Assembly (NCBI GenBank): GCA_944323245.1 | Contig: CALURT010000026.1 | Span: 1 to 35,162 of the forward strand | Direction of reading: 5' to 3' | Source: an uncultured Bacteroidales bacterium | Lineage (GTDB): Bacteria; Bacteroidota; Bacteroidia; Bacteroidales; UBA932 | DNA length: 35,162 nt | Part shown: in pieces, positions 7,106-15,285 of the stretch | Numbering within the stretch: the first letter of the stretch is position 1 | Layout: the number at the start of each line of letters is the position of its first letter | The notes under the pieces: generated by a model | Database searches by the model: none | The model's input: the letters and a program-made list of their open reading frames with translations, nothing else | What the model was told of the DNA's origin: nothing | Translations under genes and position numbers: made by a program

Positions 7106-9328
7106 ATGAAAATCATAGGTATTGTCACCGGACTCTTTATCGTTTCGGCGTCCCTCGGCGCTCAGACTCCGGTGTATCTTGATGAAACGAAACCGATTGA
7201 AGACCGGGTGGAAGACGCACTCGGCAGAATGACCCTTGAAGAAAAGATTGCCATGATCCATGCGCAGTCGAAATTCAGCTCCCCGGGAGTACAAAGGCTC
7301 GGGATACCGGAGATATGGACGACGGACGGACCGCACGGTATCAGGGCGGAAGTCCGCTGGGACGAATGGGTGCAGGCGGGATGGACCAATGATTCCTGCG
7401 TTGCATTTCCTGCCCTGACCTGTCTTGCCGCCACATGGAACGAGGAAATGGCTGCGCTTTATGGCAAAAGCATCGGCGAGGAAGCCCGTTACAGGGAAAA
7501 GGACGTGCTTCTCGGCCCCGGAGTCAACATTTACCGAACACCGCTCAACGGACGCAATTTCGAATACATGGGCGAAGACCCTTATCTTGCGGGGACAATG
7601 GTAGTTCCGTATGTCAGGGGAGTCCAGTCGAACGGAGTGGCCGCCTGTGTTAAACATTATGCGTTGAACAATCATGAAGTCAACAGGCATAATACCAACG
7701 TAATCGTGGACGACCGCACCCTGTATGAAATCTATCTCCCTGCATTTAAGGCGGCTGTGCAGGAAGGAGGGGCATGGGCCATAATGGGCTCATACAACCT
7801 TTACAAGGACATGCACTGCTGTCATAACGAATACACCCTTGACAGGATTCTCAAAGGAGAATGGGGCTTTGACGGAGTCGTCATCTCCGACTGGGGCGGC
7901 ACGCACAATACCGACCAGGCCATTGCCAACGGGCTCGACATGGAGTTCGGGACATGGACCAACGGTCTTCACAACGGCATAACCAATTCCTACGACAGCT
8001 ATTTCCTTGCCGGACCGTATATAGAAAAGATACGTAAAGGCGAGATCGGGACGGAAGAACTCGACGAGAAGGTCCGCAGGGTCCTGAGACTGGCTTACCG
8101 TACAGTCATGGACAGGACAAGGCCTTTGGGAAGCCTCTGCTCGGAAGCCCACTATGCCGCTGCAAGGAAAATTGCGGGAGAAGGCATTGTATTGTTGAAA
8201 AATGACGGCGGATTGCTCCCGATGGAAATCCATGACGGCTCGAAGATACTGGTCGTAGGGGAGAACGCCATAAAGATGATGACAGTAGGTGGCGGAAGCT
8301 CTTCATTGAAGGTCCAGAGGGAAATCCTTCCGTTGGACGGCATCCGTGAACGCTTCGGCGACAAGGCGGAGATTGTTTACGAAAGAGGTTATGTCGGAGA
8401 CGTGACGGGAGAGTACAACGGCGTCACTACCGGTCAGGACTTGAGTGAAAGCCGGTCTCCGGAGCAACTGATTGCAGATGCCGTAGAAGCTGCAGCCGAC
8501 GCCGATTATGTGATATTCGTCGGCGGACTGAACAAGAGTGATCATCAGGACTGCGAGGATGCCGACCGTACAGAGCTCGGACTTCCTTACGGCCAGGATG
8601 ACGTCATAGAGGCCCTTGCGGCCGTGACAGACCGCCTTGTCGTGGTGAATGTTTCCGGCAATGCAGTGGCAATGCCGTGGATTGACGATGTGCCGGCCGT
8701 ATTGCAGGCGTGGTATATCGGCTCCGAGGCAGGACATGCCATAGCTGACGTATTGTCCGGAGATGTCAATCCTTCCGGAAAACTTCCGTTTACATTCCCT
8801 GAGAGGCTTGAAGACGTCCCTGCCCATATTTTCGGAGACTATACAGGTGTGGCTTCGCGGGATACTGTCGACATAGAGTACAAGGACGGTATTTACGTAG
8901 GTTACAGATGGACGGACATGCAGAAGAAGACGAAGCCTCTGTTTGCTTTCGGCCATGGCCTGAGCTATACCGAATTCGAATACGGAAAACCGGTCATCGA
9001 CAGAAAGGAAATGACTTCGGACGGGACTGTGACCGTCAGTGTCAGGATTGCCAATACGGGCGACCGGGAAGGAAAGGAAACCGTCCAGATGTATGTCGGA
9101 GACAGAAAATCGTCTCTTCCTCGTCCTTTGAAAGAACTCAAGGGATTCAGGAAGGTCAGTCTTGCTCCGGGAGAGAGCACTGTCGTGACTTTTACCGTGG
9201 ATGAAGATGATCTGGCATTTTTCGACCCTGACAGGCATGAATGGGTGGCTGAACCGGGAGTATTCGATGTTTATATTGCTTCCGCATCGGATGACGTCCG
9301 GGGCAAGGTGTCGTTCGAACTGAAATGA
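7106..9328 (+). CDS. Glycoside hydrolase family 3 (beta-glucosidase type), secreted
   Basis: The 740-residue protein has a signal peptide (MKIIGIVTGLFIVSASLGAQ), a GH3 N-terminal barrel, a GH3 C-terminal sandwich and a C-terminal fibronectin III-like domain (GKETVQMYVGDRKSSLPRPLKELKGF). Family motifs are intact: GIPEIWTTDGPHGIR, NGRNFEYMGEDPYLAG, KHYALNNHE, and VVISDWGGTH with the expected nucleophile Asp at about residue 262. It probably acts in the periplasm on short beta-linked oligosaccharides, but the sequence alone does not give the exact glycosidic specificity. No SusC/SusD or other carbohydrate genes flank it, so it is a lone enzyme rather than part of a polysaccharide-utilisation locus. 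Confidence 0.92.
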   Translation: MKIIGIVTGLFIVSASLGAQTPVYLDETKPIEDRVEDALGRMTLEEKIAMIHAQSKFSSPGVQRLGIPEIWTTDGPHGIRAEVRWDEWVQAGWTNDSCVAFPALTCLAATWNEEMAALYGKSIGEEARYREKDVLLGPGVNIYRTPLNGRNFEYMGEDPYLAGTMVVPYVRGVQSNGVAACVKHYALNNHEVNRHNTNVIVDDRTLYEIYLPAFKAAVQEGGAWAIMGSYNLYKDMHCCHNEYTLDRILKGEWGFDGVVISDWGGTHNTDQAIANGLDMEFGTWTNGLHNGITNSYDSYFLAGPYIEKIRKGEIGTEELDEKVRRVLRLAYRTVMDRTRPLGSLCSEAHYAAARKIAGEGIVLLKNDGGLLPMEIHDGSKILVVGENAIKMMTVGGGSSSLKVQREILPLDGIRERFGDKAEIVYERGYVGDVTGEYNGVTTGQDLSESRSPEQLIADAVEAAADADYVIFVGGLNKSDHQDCEDADRTELGLPYGQDDVIEALAAVTDRLVVVNVSGNAVAMPWIDDVPAVLQAWYIGSEAGHAIADVLSGDVNPSGKLPFTFPERLEDVPAHIFGDYTGVASRDTVDIEYKDGIYVGYRWTDMQKKTKPLFAFGHGLSYTEFEYGKPVIDRKEMTSDGTVTVSVRIANTGDREGKETVQMYVGDRKSSLPRPLKELKGFRKVSLAPGESTVVTFTVDEDDLAFFDPDRHEWVAEPGVFDVYIASASDDVRGKVSFELK

Positions 9329-9355
9329 GACAGTACGGTTTTCTGTATAAATTTA

Positions 9356-9363
9356 TATATTTG
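9356..9363 (+). promoter_or_regulatory. -7 box TATATTTG
   Basis: A perfect Bacteroidetes -7 box lies between the GH3 stop and the coiled-coil gene at 9392. It indicates that this gene starts a separate transcript, probably continuing into hemW. Confidence 0.6.
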
Positions 9364-9391
9364 CAGAACGTAATATCAATTTTTAAAGATT

Positions 9392-10270
9392 ATGGCAGAG
9401 AAAAACACAACGGAAATGGCGGCAAAGAAGATCATGTATGCCATGATTGCTGTAGCCGCAGTGCTTGCAATAGCCCTCGCTTACATCTGGATTCAGAAAT
9501 CATCCCTTGTCAATGACCTGAATCTCGAGAAGGAAGAGCTTACAGAGCAGATGATTGCCTTACAGAACGACTATGCTGTCCTTTCATCAGATAACGAAAC
9601 CATCAATGCCCAGCTTGATTCTTCAAGGGAGGAAGTTTCCCAGCTCATAGAGCGCATCAAGAAGACCGAAGCCACGAACAGGGCGATGATCCGTCAGTAT
9701 GAGAAGGAACTCGGGACGCTCAGAAGCATAATGCGCAACTATATCGTTCAGATAGATTCCCTGAATACGCTCAACACCAAGCTGACGGCAGACGCTGCGG
9801 CGGCAAGGCGCGAGGCGGCAGAGACGAGACGCCAGTCCGAGGAGCTCAGCAAGACGGTGGAAAGCCTGTCCGATCAGGTCGCTACCGGCGCAATGCTGAA
9901 AGGACGTGCCATCAGGATGGATGCATACAATGCTTCCGGAAAGGTTACGGACCGCAGCAGCAGGGTTGTAAGACTGATGACTACCTTGAGTTTAGTGGAG
10001 AACGAGCTTGCTCCGAAAGGTCCGGTCAGAGTCTATATCAGAGTGAAAGGGCCTGACGGCATTCTCCTTACGGGAGATGACCAGAGGACGTTCGATTTCG
10101 ACGGAGAACCGATGATATGTTCCGCTTCCCGTGAAGTGGACTATCAGGGAAAGGAAGTCGAAATGAGCATTTATCTCAACGGTGTTTCCGAGTATGTGAA
10201 AGGAATCTATACCGTCGAGGCATATACCGAAAACAATCTCCTGGGTTCGGCAGAGCTCATGTTGAGGTAG
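9392..10270 (+). CDS. Membrane-anchored coiled-coil protein, function unknown
   Basis: The 292-residue protein has one membrane helix at about residues 13-34 (IMYAMIAVAAVLAIALAYIW). A long heptad-type coiled coil follows to about residue 165 (NLEKEELTEQMIALQND...RREAAETRRQSEELSKTVESL). A compact beta-rich C-terminal domain (PVRVYIRVKGPDGILL...EVEMSIYLNG) completes it. This layout suits an inner-membrane protein with a periplasmic stalk and head domain. I do not recognise a named family. It precedes hemW by 16 bp and probably shares its transcript, but a functional link is not evident. Confidence 0.75.
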   Translation: MAEKNTTEMAAKKIMYAMIAVAAVLAIALAYIWIQKSSLVNDLNLEKEELTEQMIALQNDYAVLSSDNETINAQLDSSREEVSQLIERIKKTEATNRAMIRQYEKELGTLRSIMRNYIVQIDSLNTLNTKLTADAAAARREAAETRRQSEELSKTVESLSDQVATGAMLKGRAIRMDAYNASGKVTDRSSRVVRLMTTLSLVENELAPKGPVRVYIRVKGPDGILLTGDDQRTFDFDGEPMICSASREVDYQGKEVEMSIYLNGVSEYVKGIYTVEAYTENNLLGSAELMLR

Positions 10271-10286
10271 TCCTGCGGGAAAGCGG

Positions 10287-11423
10287 ATGATTTATCTTCA
10301 CGTTCCCTTTTGCCGGACATTCTGCGTTTACTGCGGGTTCTATTCTGAAATTCCATGTGCAGGGCGGGATGACTACGGGGCTTATGCCAAGGCCGTTTTA
10401 AGGGAAATCGGACAAAGGAATCTTTCGGCCGCACGGCTAGGGCCGAAAACATTATACATAGGTGGCGGCACCCCTTCGGTGCTGCCGCTTTCCGTATTGG
10501 AGGACATCCTGCATGGATTGGAGACGGCAGGCGTGGACACTGCATTTGATGAGTTTACCGTGGAAGTCAATCCCGATGACGTGGTGCGCAGAGGACGGCC
10601 GTATATCGAAGGCCTGCTTGCTCTCGGCGTGAACAGAATAAGCATGGGAATACAGTCTTTTGACGACGGGATTCTGAAGTGGATGAACAGAAGGCATGAT
10701 GCCGCCGCGGCCGTCAGGGCATATTCCCTTCTGAGGGAAGCAGGAGTGCGCAACATCTGCGTGGATTTGATATTCGGCATATCGCATCTTTCTGACGGGA
10801 CATGGCGGCGGACCATCGGGCGGACATTGTCCCTCCCGGGAGGCAGGCCGGAGCACATATCGGCATATCAGCTGTCGGTCGAGGAGGGGAGTGCATTGAT
10901 GAAGATGGTGGAGGCGGGAAGGTATTCCGAGGCTGCCGAAGATTCTTGTGCAAGGCAGTATGACATGCTCTGTTCCATTCTGAGGTCGGAAGGCTATGAG
11001 CATTATGAAATATCGAATTTCGCACTCCCGGGCAGGCGGGCCGTCCATAACAGCGCATACTGGAGCGGAGCTTCCTATATAGGCCTGGGCCCCGCTGCAC
11101 ATTCATACGATGCAGGTTCGAAAGTCAGAAGCTGGAATCCGGAGTCGCTTGAAGAATACACCGGTACGGAAGATTTCCTGCAGTCGGCAGGGAAAGAACG
11201 GCTTACGGGCGGGCAGGTGCTTATGGAGAAAATCATGCTGTCGCTCAGGACATCCGACGGCATTTTGTGCAGCGACTTGGAAGAGGCTGTCGGTCCTGAT
11301 ACGGTGGATGAAATGACCGCAAACGGGAACCTGCAGCGGCAAGGCTCCCGTCTCAGAATCCCCGAAGACAGGTTTTTCGTCTCCGACTCGATCATTTCTG
11401 ATGTGGTCAGGAACCTTAAATAA
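10287..11423 (+). CDS. hemW: HemW-like radical SAM protein
   Basis: The 378-residue protein begins directly with the radical SAM cluster motif HVPFCRTFCVYC (Cys9, Cys13, Cys16, the CX3CX2C spacing). It continues with YIGGGTPSVL, EVNPDD, INRISMG-type IQSFDD and PEHISAYQLSVEEG, all typical of HemW, formerly annotated as oxygen-independent coproporphyrinogen oxidase. HemW binds haem and is thought to be a haem chaperone; the lack of the longer N-terminus of HemN agrees with that. The last 8 bp overlap the convergent PspC-domain gene. Within it, 10832-10843 is a 12-bp perfect palindrome, probably chance. Confidence 0.9.
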   Translation: MIYLHVPFCRTFCVYCGFYSEIPCAGRDDYGAYAKAVLREIGQRNLSAARLGPKTLYIGGGTPSVLPLSVLEDILHGLETAGVDTAFDEFTVEVNPDDVVRRGRPYIEGLLALGVNRISMGIQSFDDGILKWMNRRHDAAAAVRAYSLLREAGVRNICVDLIFGISHLSDGTWRRTIGRTLSLPGGRPEHISAYQLSVEEGSALMKMVEAGRYSEAAEDSCARQYDMLCSILRSEGYEHYEISNFALPGRRAVHNSAYWSGASYIGLGPAAHSYDAGSKVRSWNPESLEEYTGTEDFLQSAGKERLTGGQVLMEKIMLSLRTSDGILCSDLEEAVGPDTVDEMTANGNLQRQGSRLRIPEDRFFVSDSIISDVVRNLK

Positions 11424-12393
11424 CTATTTCCATTATAATCAGTTCCCGGATAAGATACACGCAGATGGCGAGCAGGGACATTATCCAGAGAATGAAGATA
11501 ATCAGGCCTATTTTGCATTTTTCGAGCCTGATACCGAAGGTAAGACAGGTCCCGTTGTACAACGCCCATATCGAGAACAACGCTATGGAACACAGCGACA
11601 TGATCTTCCATGTATGGCTGTCCAAATGTGCGATGAAAGTCGAATAGAAAAGCCCGCCGTCAAACCGTAGCATCACCGGCTCCCATACATCCGCCAATGA
11701 CAGTCCTATCAGTCCTCCCGTTCCGGCCACGAACAGGGCAATCCCGACGATTATTTCCACTGTCCGTTTGAAATAATGCGACGCAGGGGCCTGTGGAACT
11801 TCCTTGGCGACCATATCGACCTTGCTGCCGGCCTTTTTCATGAATTCATCCAATTTGATGGGCCTTTTCTTCAGCCTGCACTTGTCCTCTACCGTTTTGG
11901 CCGGCGGTATGATGATCCATGCGGCGACATACACGGTAATCAGAACCCCTAAGGCAGGAGAGGATGCCAAAGTCATCAGGGCGCCGACGAGAATGACAGC
12001 AAGGCGGACAAGGGAGATTTCAATATTGAAATACGCTGCAATTCCGCTGCACACCCCGCCGATGAACCTGTGTTCAAGGTCTCTGAACAGGCGTTTCTCC
12101 TCCTTGTCCTCACGGGTCTCTTCCCTGACTTCCTCCTGCCCTTCATCGGGAACATCCGGATAGCCGATGATATTTTCGACAGCCTTGACCGCCGACAGGT
12201 TTATCACGGCCGACTTTCCGTATTTTTCTATGAAAAGCTCAGCAATACGTTCTTCGATGTCTTCGCAGATTTCATCCGCGTTTTCCTTGCAGTGCGAGCG
12301 GACTTCATCGAGATATTTTTCGAGTCTTTCGAGAGCATCCTTCTCTATTGCGAACGGGTATCCTCCCAAACTGATGTTTTCGGTAAGTTTCAT
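11416..12393 (-). CDS. PspC-domain membrane protein, last gene of the padR operon
   Basis: The 325-residue protein has an N-terminal soluble segment (ISLGGYPFAIEKDALERLEKYLD...EDIEERIAELFIEKYG). The PspC domain (RFIGGVCSGIAAYFNIEISLVRL) comes next, and two or three more membrane helices lie towards the C-terminus. PspC domains are linked to envelope-stress sensing. The ATG at 12393 overlaps the padR stop (ATGA); a longer in-frame extension to 12528 lies inside padR and is rejected. With padR and the other PspC gene it forms a compact minus-strand operon, a common Bacteroidota arrangement. Its function in this organism is inferred. Confidence 0.82.
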   Translation of the reverse strand: MKLTENISLGGYPFAIEKDALERLEKYLDEVRSHCKENADEICEDIEERIAELFIEKYGKSAVINLSAVKAVENIIGYPDVPDEGQEEVREETREDKEEKRLFRDLEHRFIGGVCSGIAAYFNIEISLVRLAVILVGALMTLASSPALGVLITVYVAAWIIIPPAKTVEDKCRLKKRPIKLDEFMKKAGSKVDMVAKEVPQAPASHYFKRTVEIIVGIALFVAGTGGLIGLSLADVWEPVMLRFDGGLFYSTFIAHLDSHTWKIMSLCSIALFSIWALYNGTCLTFGIRLEKCKIGLIIFILWIMSLLAICVYLIRELIIMEIVI

Positions 12394-12734
12394 AATTTTT
12401 CGGTTCTGATGCTTTCTATTGATTGTACGAGCTTGCTCCATGCGGCGTCCAATTCCCTGAGCTGCGCCCGGCCTTTTTCCGTAATCATATAGTATTTTCT
12501 CGGAGGCCCCTGAGTGGATTCCTGCCACCTGTAGTTCAGCAACCCCATGTTTTTCAGCCTTATAAGCAAGGGATAAAGGGTCCCCTCGACGACGATTATG
12601 TCCACATCCTTCAGTTTCCGGATTATGGTCGAGGCATATTCATCGTCCCTGTCGAGAATCAGCAGAATGCTGTATTCCAAGACTCCTCTCCGCATCTGAG
12701 TCCTGCTGTTTTCAATGAATCCTGAATCTTCCAT
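12390..12734 (-). CDS. padR: PadR-family transcriptional regulator
   Basis: The 114-residue protein is a single winged-helix domain of normal PadR length: MRRGVLEYSILLIL, the wing segment VVEGTLYPLLIRLKNMGLLNYRWQES and GPPRKYYMITEKGRAQLRELDAAW. It lies between two PspC-domain genes, 8 bp after the first and overlapping the second by 4 bp. PadR proteins usually repress their own operon. A perfect inverted repeat TACCTTG-N5-CAAGGTA in the operon promoter is a good candidate operator. The ligand or signal is not evident. Confidence 0.9.
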   Translation of the reverse strand: MEDSGFIENSRTQMRRGVLEYSILLILDRDDEYASTIIRKLKDVDIIVVEGTLYPLLIRLKNMGLLNYRWQESTQGPPRKYYMITEKGRAQLRELDAAWSKLVQSIESIRTEKL

Positions 12735-12742
12735 ACTGTCCG

Positions 12743-13321
12743 CTATATTGAATTATGAAATCTGTTCATGTTTTCCGCCGTCGGAGACATTCCGTACATG
12801 GCGCATTTCTCTGCAGGAGTCTTAGCCAAAGGCAGGACAATCCAGAATGCAAGATAAATCCAGAACCCGGCGGACCCTAAAAACAGGGCAATCAGAAACA
12901 GAATCCGTACAATGGAAGTGTCGATATTGAAAAATACCGCAAGCCCGGAGCAGACACCGCCGAAAATCCTGTCGTCGGGGTTCCGGAACAGCTTTTTCTG
13001 AGGAGCGGATACCGTCTGGCCGGTCCAGCCGCTGCCATGGGATTCGCTCCAGCCGAAAGAAGGCTCGCTTCCGTCAGGCATCCCGAGCTGCATGACGATT
13101 TTCCTCACGATTTTTATGTCTACGACCTCTCTCCCGAAAAGTTCTTCCTTAAAGAGGTCGCCGATTCGCATTTCCAATTCTTCCATTATTTCGTCTGCCT
13201 GCGCAGCCGGAGCTTTCAATGCAATCCTGAATTTGTCCAAATAATTCTTCAAGGCGTCGTAAGCGTCTTCGTCGAAGATGAAATTCCTGCCGCCTACGGC
13301 TGCCGTAATTGTTTTTTTCAT
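12743..13321 (-). CDS. PspC-domain membrane protein, first gene of the padR operon
   Basis: The 192-residue protein repeats the design of the third gene: a soluble N-terminal segment (GRNFIFDEDAYDALKNYLDKF...EIMEELEMRIGDLF) then the PspC unit (RIFGGVCSGLAVFFNIDTSIVRILF) and a second membrane helix. The N-terminal similarity of the two PspC genes suggests an old duplication around padR, with the last copy later gaining extra helices. ATG at 13321. It probably acts in the inner membrane in envelope maintenance; this is inferred from the domain alone. Confidence 0.85.
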   Translation of the reverse strand: MKKTITAAVGGRNFIFDEDAYDALKNYLDKFRIALKAPAAQADEIMEELEMRIGDLFKEELFGREVVDIKIVRKIVMQLGMPDGSEPSFGWSESHGSGWTGQTVSAPQKKLFRNPDDRIFGGVCSGLAVFFNIDTSIVRILFLIALFLGSAGFWIYLAFWIVLPLAKTPAEKCAMYGMSPTAENMNRFHNSI

Positions 13322-13344
13322 AAAATAATACTACTTTGTACCGG

Positions 13345-13384
13345 CAAATATATATAAATTTTGAATACCTTGTATCGCAAGGTA
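13345..13384 (-). promoter_or_regulatory. Promoter and probable PadR operator of the pspC-padR-pspC operon
   Basis: The minus-strand TATATTTG box (13352-13345) is 23 bp upstream of the first ATG. A perfect 7-bp inverted repeat, TACCTTG (13366-13372) and CAAGGTA (13378-13384), lies where the -33 region should be. This position suits a repressor that blocks RNA polymerase, and PadR is encoded in the operon. Confidence 0.6.
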
Positions 13385-13458
13385 CTGAAAATTTTATGAA
13401 AACATACCGGAAATATTGTAAAAATAAGTAAACTTGTACCCGTAAAGCAATATCCGAT

Positions 13459-15285
13459 ATGAACATACACAGTCACAGAACAGGACGGTTGCGGGAAACG
13501 ATGTCAGCGAGAGGATGGGATGCGGTCATCGTATCGTCATCAGACCCGCACAACAGTGAATATCCGGCCCCGAGGTGGAAAACCATCGAATGGCTGTCGG
13601 GATTTACCGGCGAAGCGGCCGACCTTGTCATTACTGCGGATGAGGCCGGACTCTGGGCCGATTCGAGGTATTTCATTCAGGCCGCAGCCGAGCTTGAGGG
13701 AAGCGGCATCACACTTTTCAGAAAAGGATTGCCGGGTGTGCCGCCGTATCAGGAATGGCTTGCAGGCAAGGCCGCAACAGTGGCGTTCGACGGGCTGTGC
13801 TTTACTGAATCGCAGACAGAAGACCTTCATGAAGCATTTTCCAAGGTAGGAAAGCAGGTGGAAATGGTTTCCGTCCCTGATTTGGCCGGGGACATTTGGG
13901 ACGGCAGGCCTCCGATACCGGTAACTCCTGTCATCACCCTTTCCGAAGAGAATGTGGGGGAAAGCAGATACTCCAAGCTGACTGACCTGAGAAAATACAT
14001 GCTGATGCAGGAATGCGACGCTGTTTTCCTGTCCGCTCTCGATGATATCGCATGGCTTCTGAATATAAGAGGAAGCGACATAGAATACAATCCGTATGTC
14101 ATATCTTACCTTTTAGTGACACAGTCGGAAGCGGTATGGTTCGTGAAAAAGGACAGTCCGGCGGATTACGAGGATACGAAAGACAGTTACAGGGAGCTTG
14201 AAATGGACGGAGTGACAATAGCGTCTTATGACGGGGCGGGCGATTATATTTCAGCCCTTTCCTCGGATGACGGGGACTTTTCCGTCCTTGTGGACCAGGA
14301 CGATCTCAATCATGAGATGTTTTCGATGCTGGGACGGATTCTCGGTCCGGAAAACGTGAAAACCGGACATCTCCCTGTAAAGCTCAGGAAAGCGATAAAG
14401 AATCGCGTTGAAATAGAGTGGATGCGTACGGCTTTTATGGAAGACGGCGTGGCCATGGAGAATTTCCTGTACTGGCTTGAAAAGACCGTTGGGGCAGGAA
14501 TCCATATTACGGAATGGGATGCTTCACAGAAACTCACTTCGTTCAGGGCGGCCATTCCGGGGTATAGGGGAAACAGTTTCGCCAACATTTCGGCGGGCGG
14601 GGCGAATGCGGCCCTGCCGCATTATTCCGTTCCGGAATCCGGCTCCGCAGGAGTCGGCCCCGCCCGCCTCTACCTTGTGGACTCGGGCGGCCAGTACATT
14701 TTCGGCACCACCGACATCACGAGGACAGTCCCGTTGGGAGAATGCACCTACCTTGAAAAGGAGGACTATACATTGGTCCTGAAAGGGATGATAGACCTTT
14801 CAATGGCCGTATTCCCGAGAGGAACGGCCGGATGCCATCTCGACGTCCTCGCCCGTAACGCCCTCTGGAGCAGGAGAAGGAATTTCGGACATGGGACAGG
14901 TCACGGAATAGGATTCTACCTTGGAGTCCACGAAGGCCCGCAGAGCATCCGGCAGAATTTCAATCCACAGCCGCTGCTGCCCGGAATGATAACCTCCAAT
15001 GAACCGGGCATATACAGGGAAAACATGCACGGCATACGCCATGAAAACGTATTGCTGTGCGTGGAGGATACGTCCAACGGATTCGGGGACTGGCTTGCTT
15101 TCGAAACCCTTACGGTATGTCATATAGACACATCCGCCGTCATTCCTGATTTGATGACGGCGGATGAGATAACGTGGTTGAACGATTACAACCGGTCGGT
15201 ATTCGAAAGACTTTCAGGAAGGCTTTTTCCTGAGGTTTCTGATTGGCTGAGGGTCAAGACGCAGCCGATACCTGTGCGTCATTGA
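13459..15285 (+). CDS. Xaa-Pro aminopeptidase, M24 family
   Basis: The 608-residue protein has the three-domain aminopeptidase P layout: two creatinase-like N-terminal domains (SSSDPHNSEYPAPRWKTIEWLSGFTGEA; RGSDIEYNPYVISYLL) and a C-terminal M24 domain. Metal ligands are present in YLVDSGGQY (Asp408), GTTDITRT (Asp419), GHGTGHGIG, SNEPGIY and RHENVLL. It should release N-terminal residues that precede proline, in the cytoplasm, since no signal peptide is visible. The gene contains two striking DNA palindromes, at 14592-14668 and 15131-15166, without loss of conserved protein motifs. It ends in a 7-bp overlap with the convergent trpB. Confidence 0.92.
   Translation: MNIHSHRTGRLRETMSARGWDAVIVSSSDPHNSEYPAPRWKTIEWLSGFTGEAADLVITADEAGLWADSRYFIQAAAELEGSGITLFRKGLPGVPPYQEWLAGKAATVAFDGLCFTESQTEDLHEAFSKVGKQVEMVSVPDLAGDIWDGRPPIPVTPVITLSEENVGESRYSKLTDLRKYMLMQECDAVFLSALDDIAWLLNIRGSDIEYNPYVISYLLVTQSEAVWFVKKDSPADYEDTKDSYRELEMDGVTIASYDGAGDYISALSSDDGDFSVLVDQDDLNHEMFSMLGRILGPENVKTGHLPVKLRKAIKNRVEIEWMRTAFMEDGVAMENFLYWLEKTVGAGIHITEWDASQKLTSFRAAIPGYRGNSFANISAGGANAALPHYSVPESGSAGVGPARLYLVDSGGQYIFGTTDITRTVPLGECTYLEKEDYTLVLKGMIDLSMAVFPRGTAGCHLDVLARNALWSRRRNFGHGTGHGIGFYLGVHEGPQSIRQNFNPQPLLPGMITSNEPGIYRENMHGIRHENVLLCVEDTSNGFGDWLAFETLTVCHIDTSAVIPDLMTADEITWLNDYNRSVFERLSGRLFPEVSDWLRVKTQPIPVRH
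14592..14668 (+). repeat. Cloverleaf palindrome inside the M24 gene
   Basis: A perfect 12-bp outer stem (GGCGGGCGGGGC at 14592-14603 with GCCCCGCCCGCC at 14657-14668) encloses three hairpins. They are AATGCGGC-CCT-GCCGCATT (14605-14623), ATTCCG-TTC-CGGAAT (14624-14638) and CCGGCTCC-GCA-GGAGTCGG (14639-14657, one G-T pair, last base shared). The plan is the same as in the U32 element, but the sequence is unrelated. The encoded residues (about 378-403, including ALPHYS) are conserved in the family and no length change is apparent. Confidence 0.75.
15131..15166 (+). repeat. Perfect 13-bp palindrome inside the M24 gene
   Basis: CATCCGCCGTCAT (15131-15143) and ATGACGGCGGATG (15154-15166) are exact complements around a 10-nt loop, about 120 bp before the stop codon. 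The encoded SAVIPDLMTADEI fits the family, where ...LLTxEE...WLN is usual, so the palindrome is not an insertion. Confidence 0.75.

Noticed and set aside
8303..9238. 311-codon minus-strand frame opposite the GH3 gene
   Set aside because: It is antisense to strongly conserved GH3 motifs and has no recognisable domains.
10832..10843. 12-bp palindrome CCTCCCGGGAGG in hemW
   Set aside because: It has no loop and no additional arms; such a short GC palindrome may be chance.
14592..14668. Cloverleaf as a tRNA or an integron attC site
   Set aside because: It lacks tRNA invariant bases and attC core sites, and it encodes conserved M24 protein.
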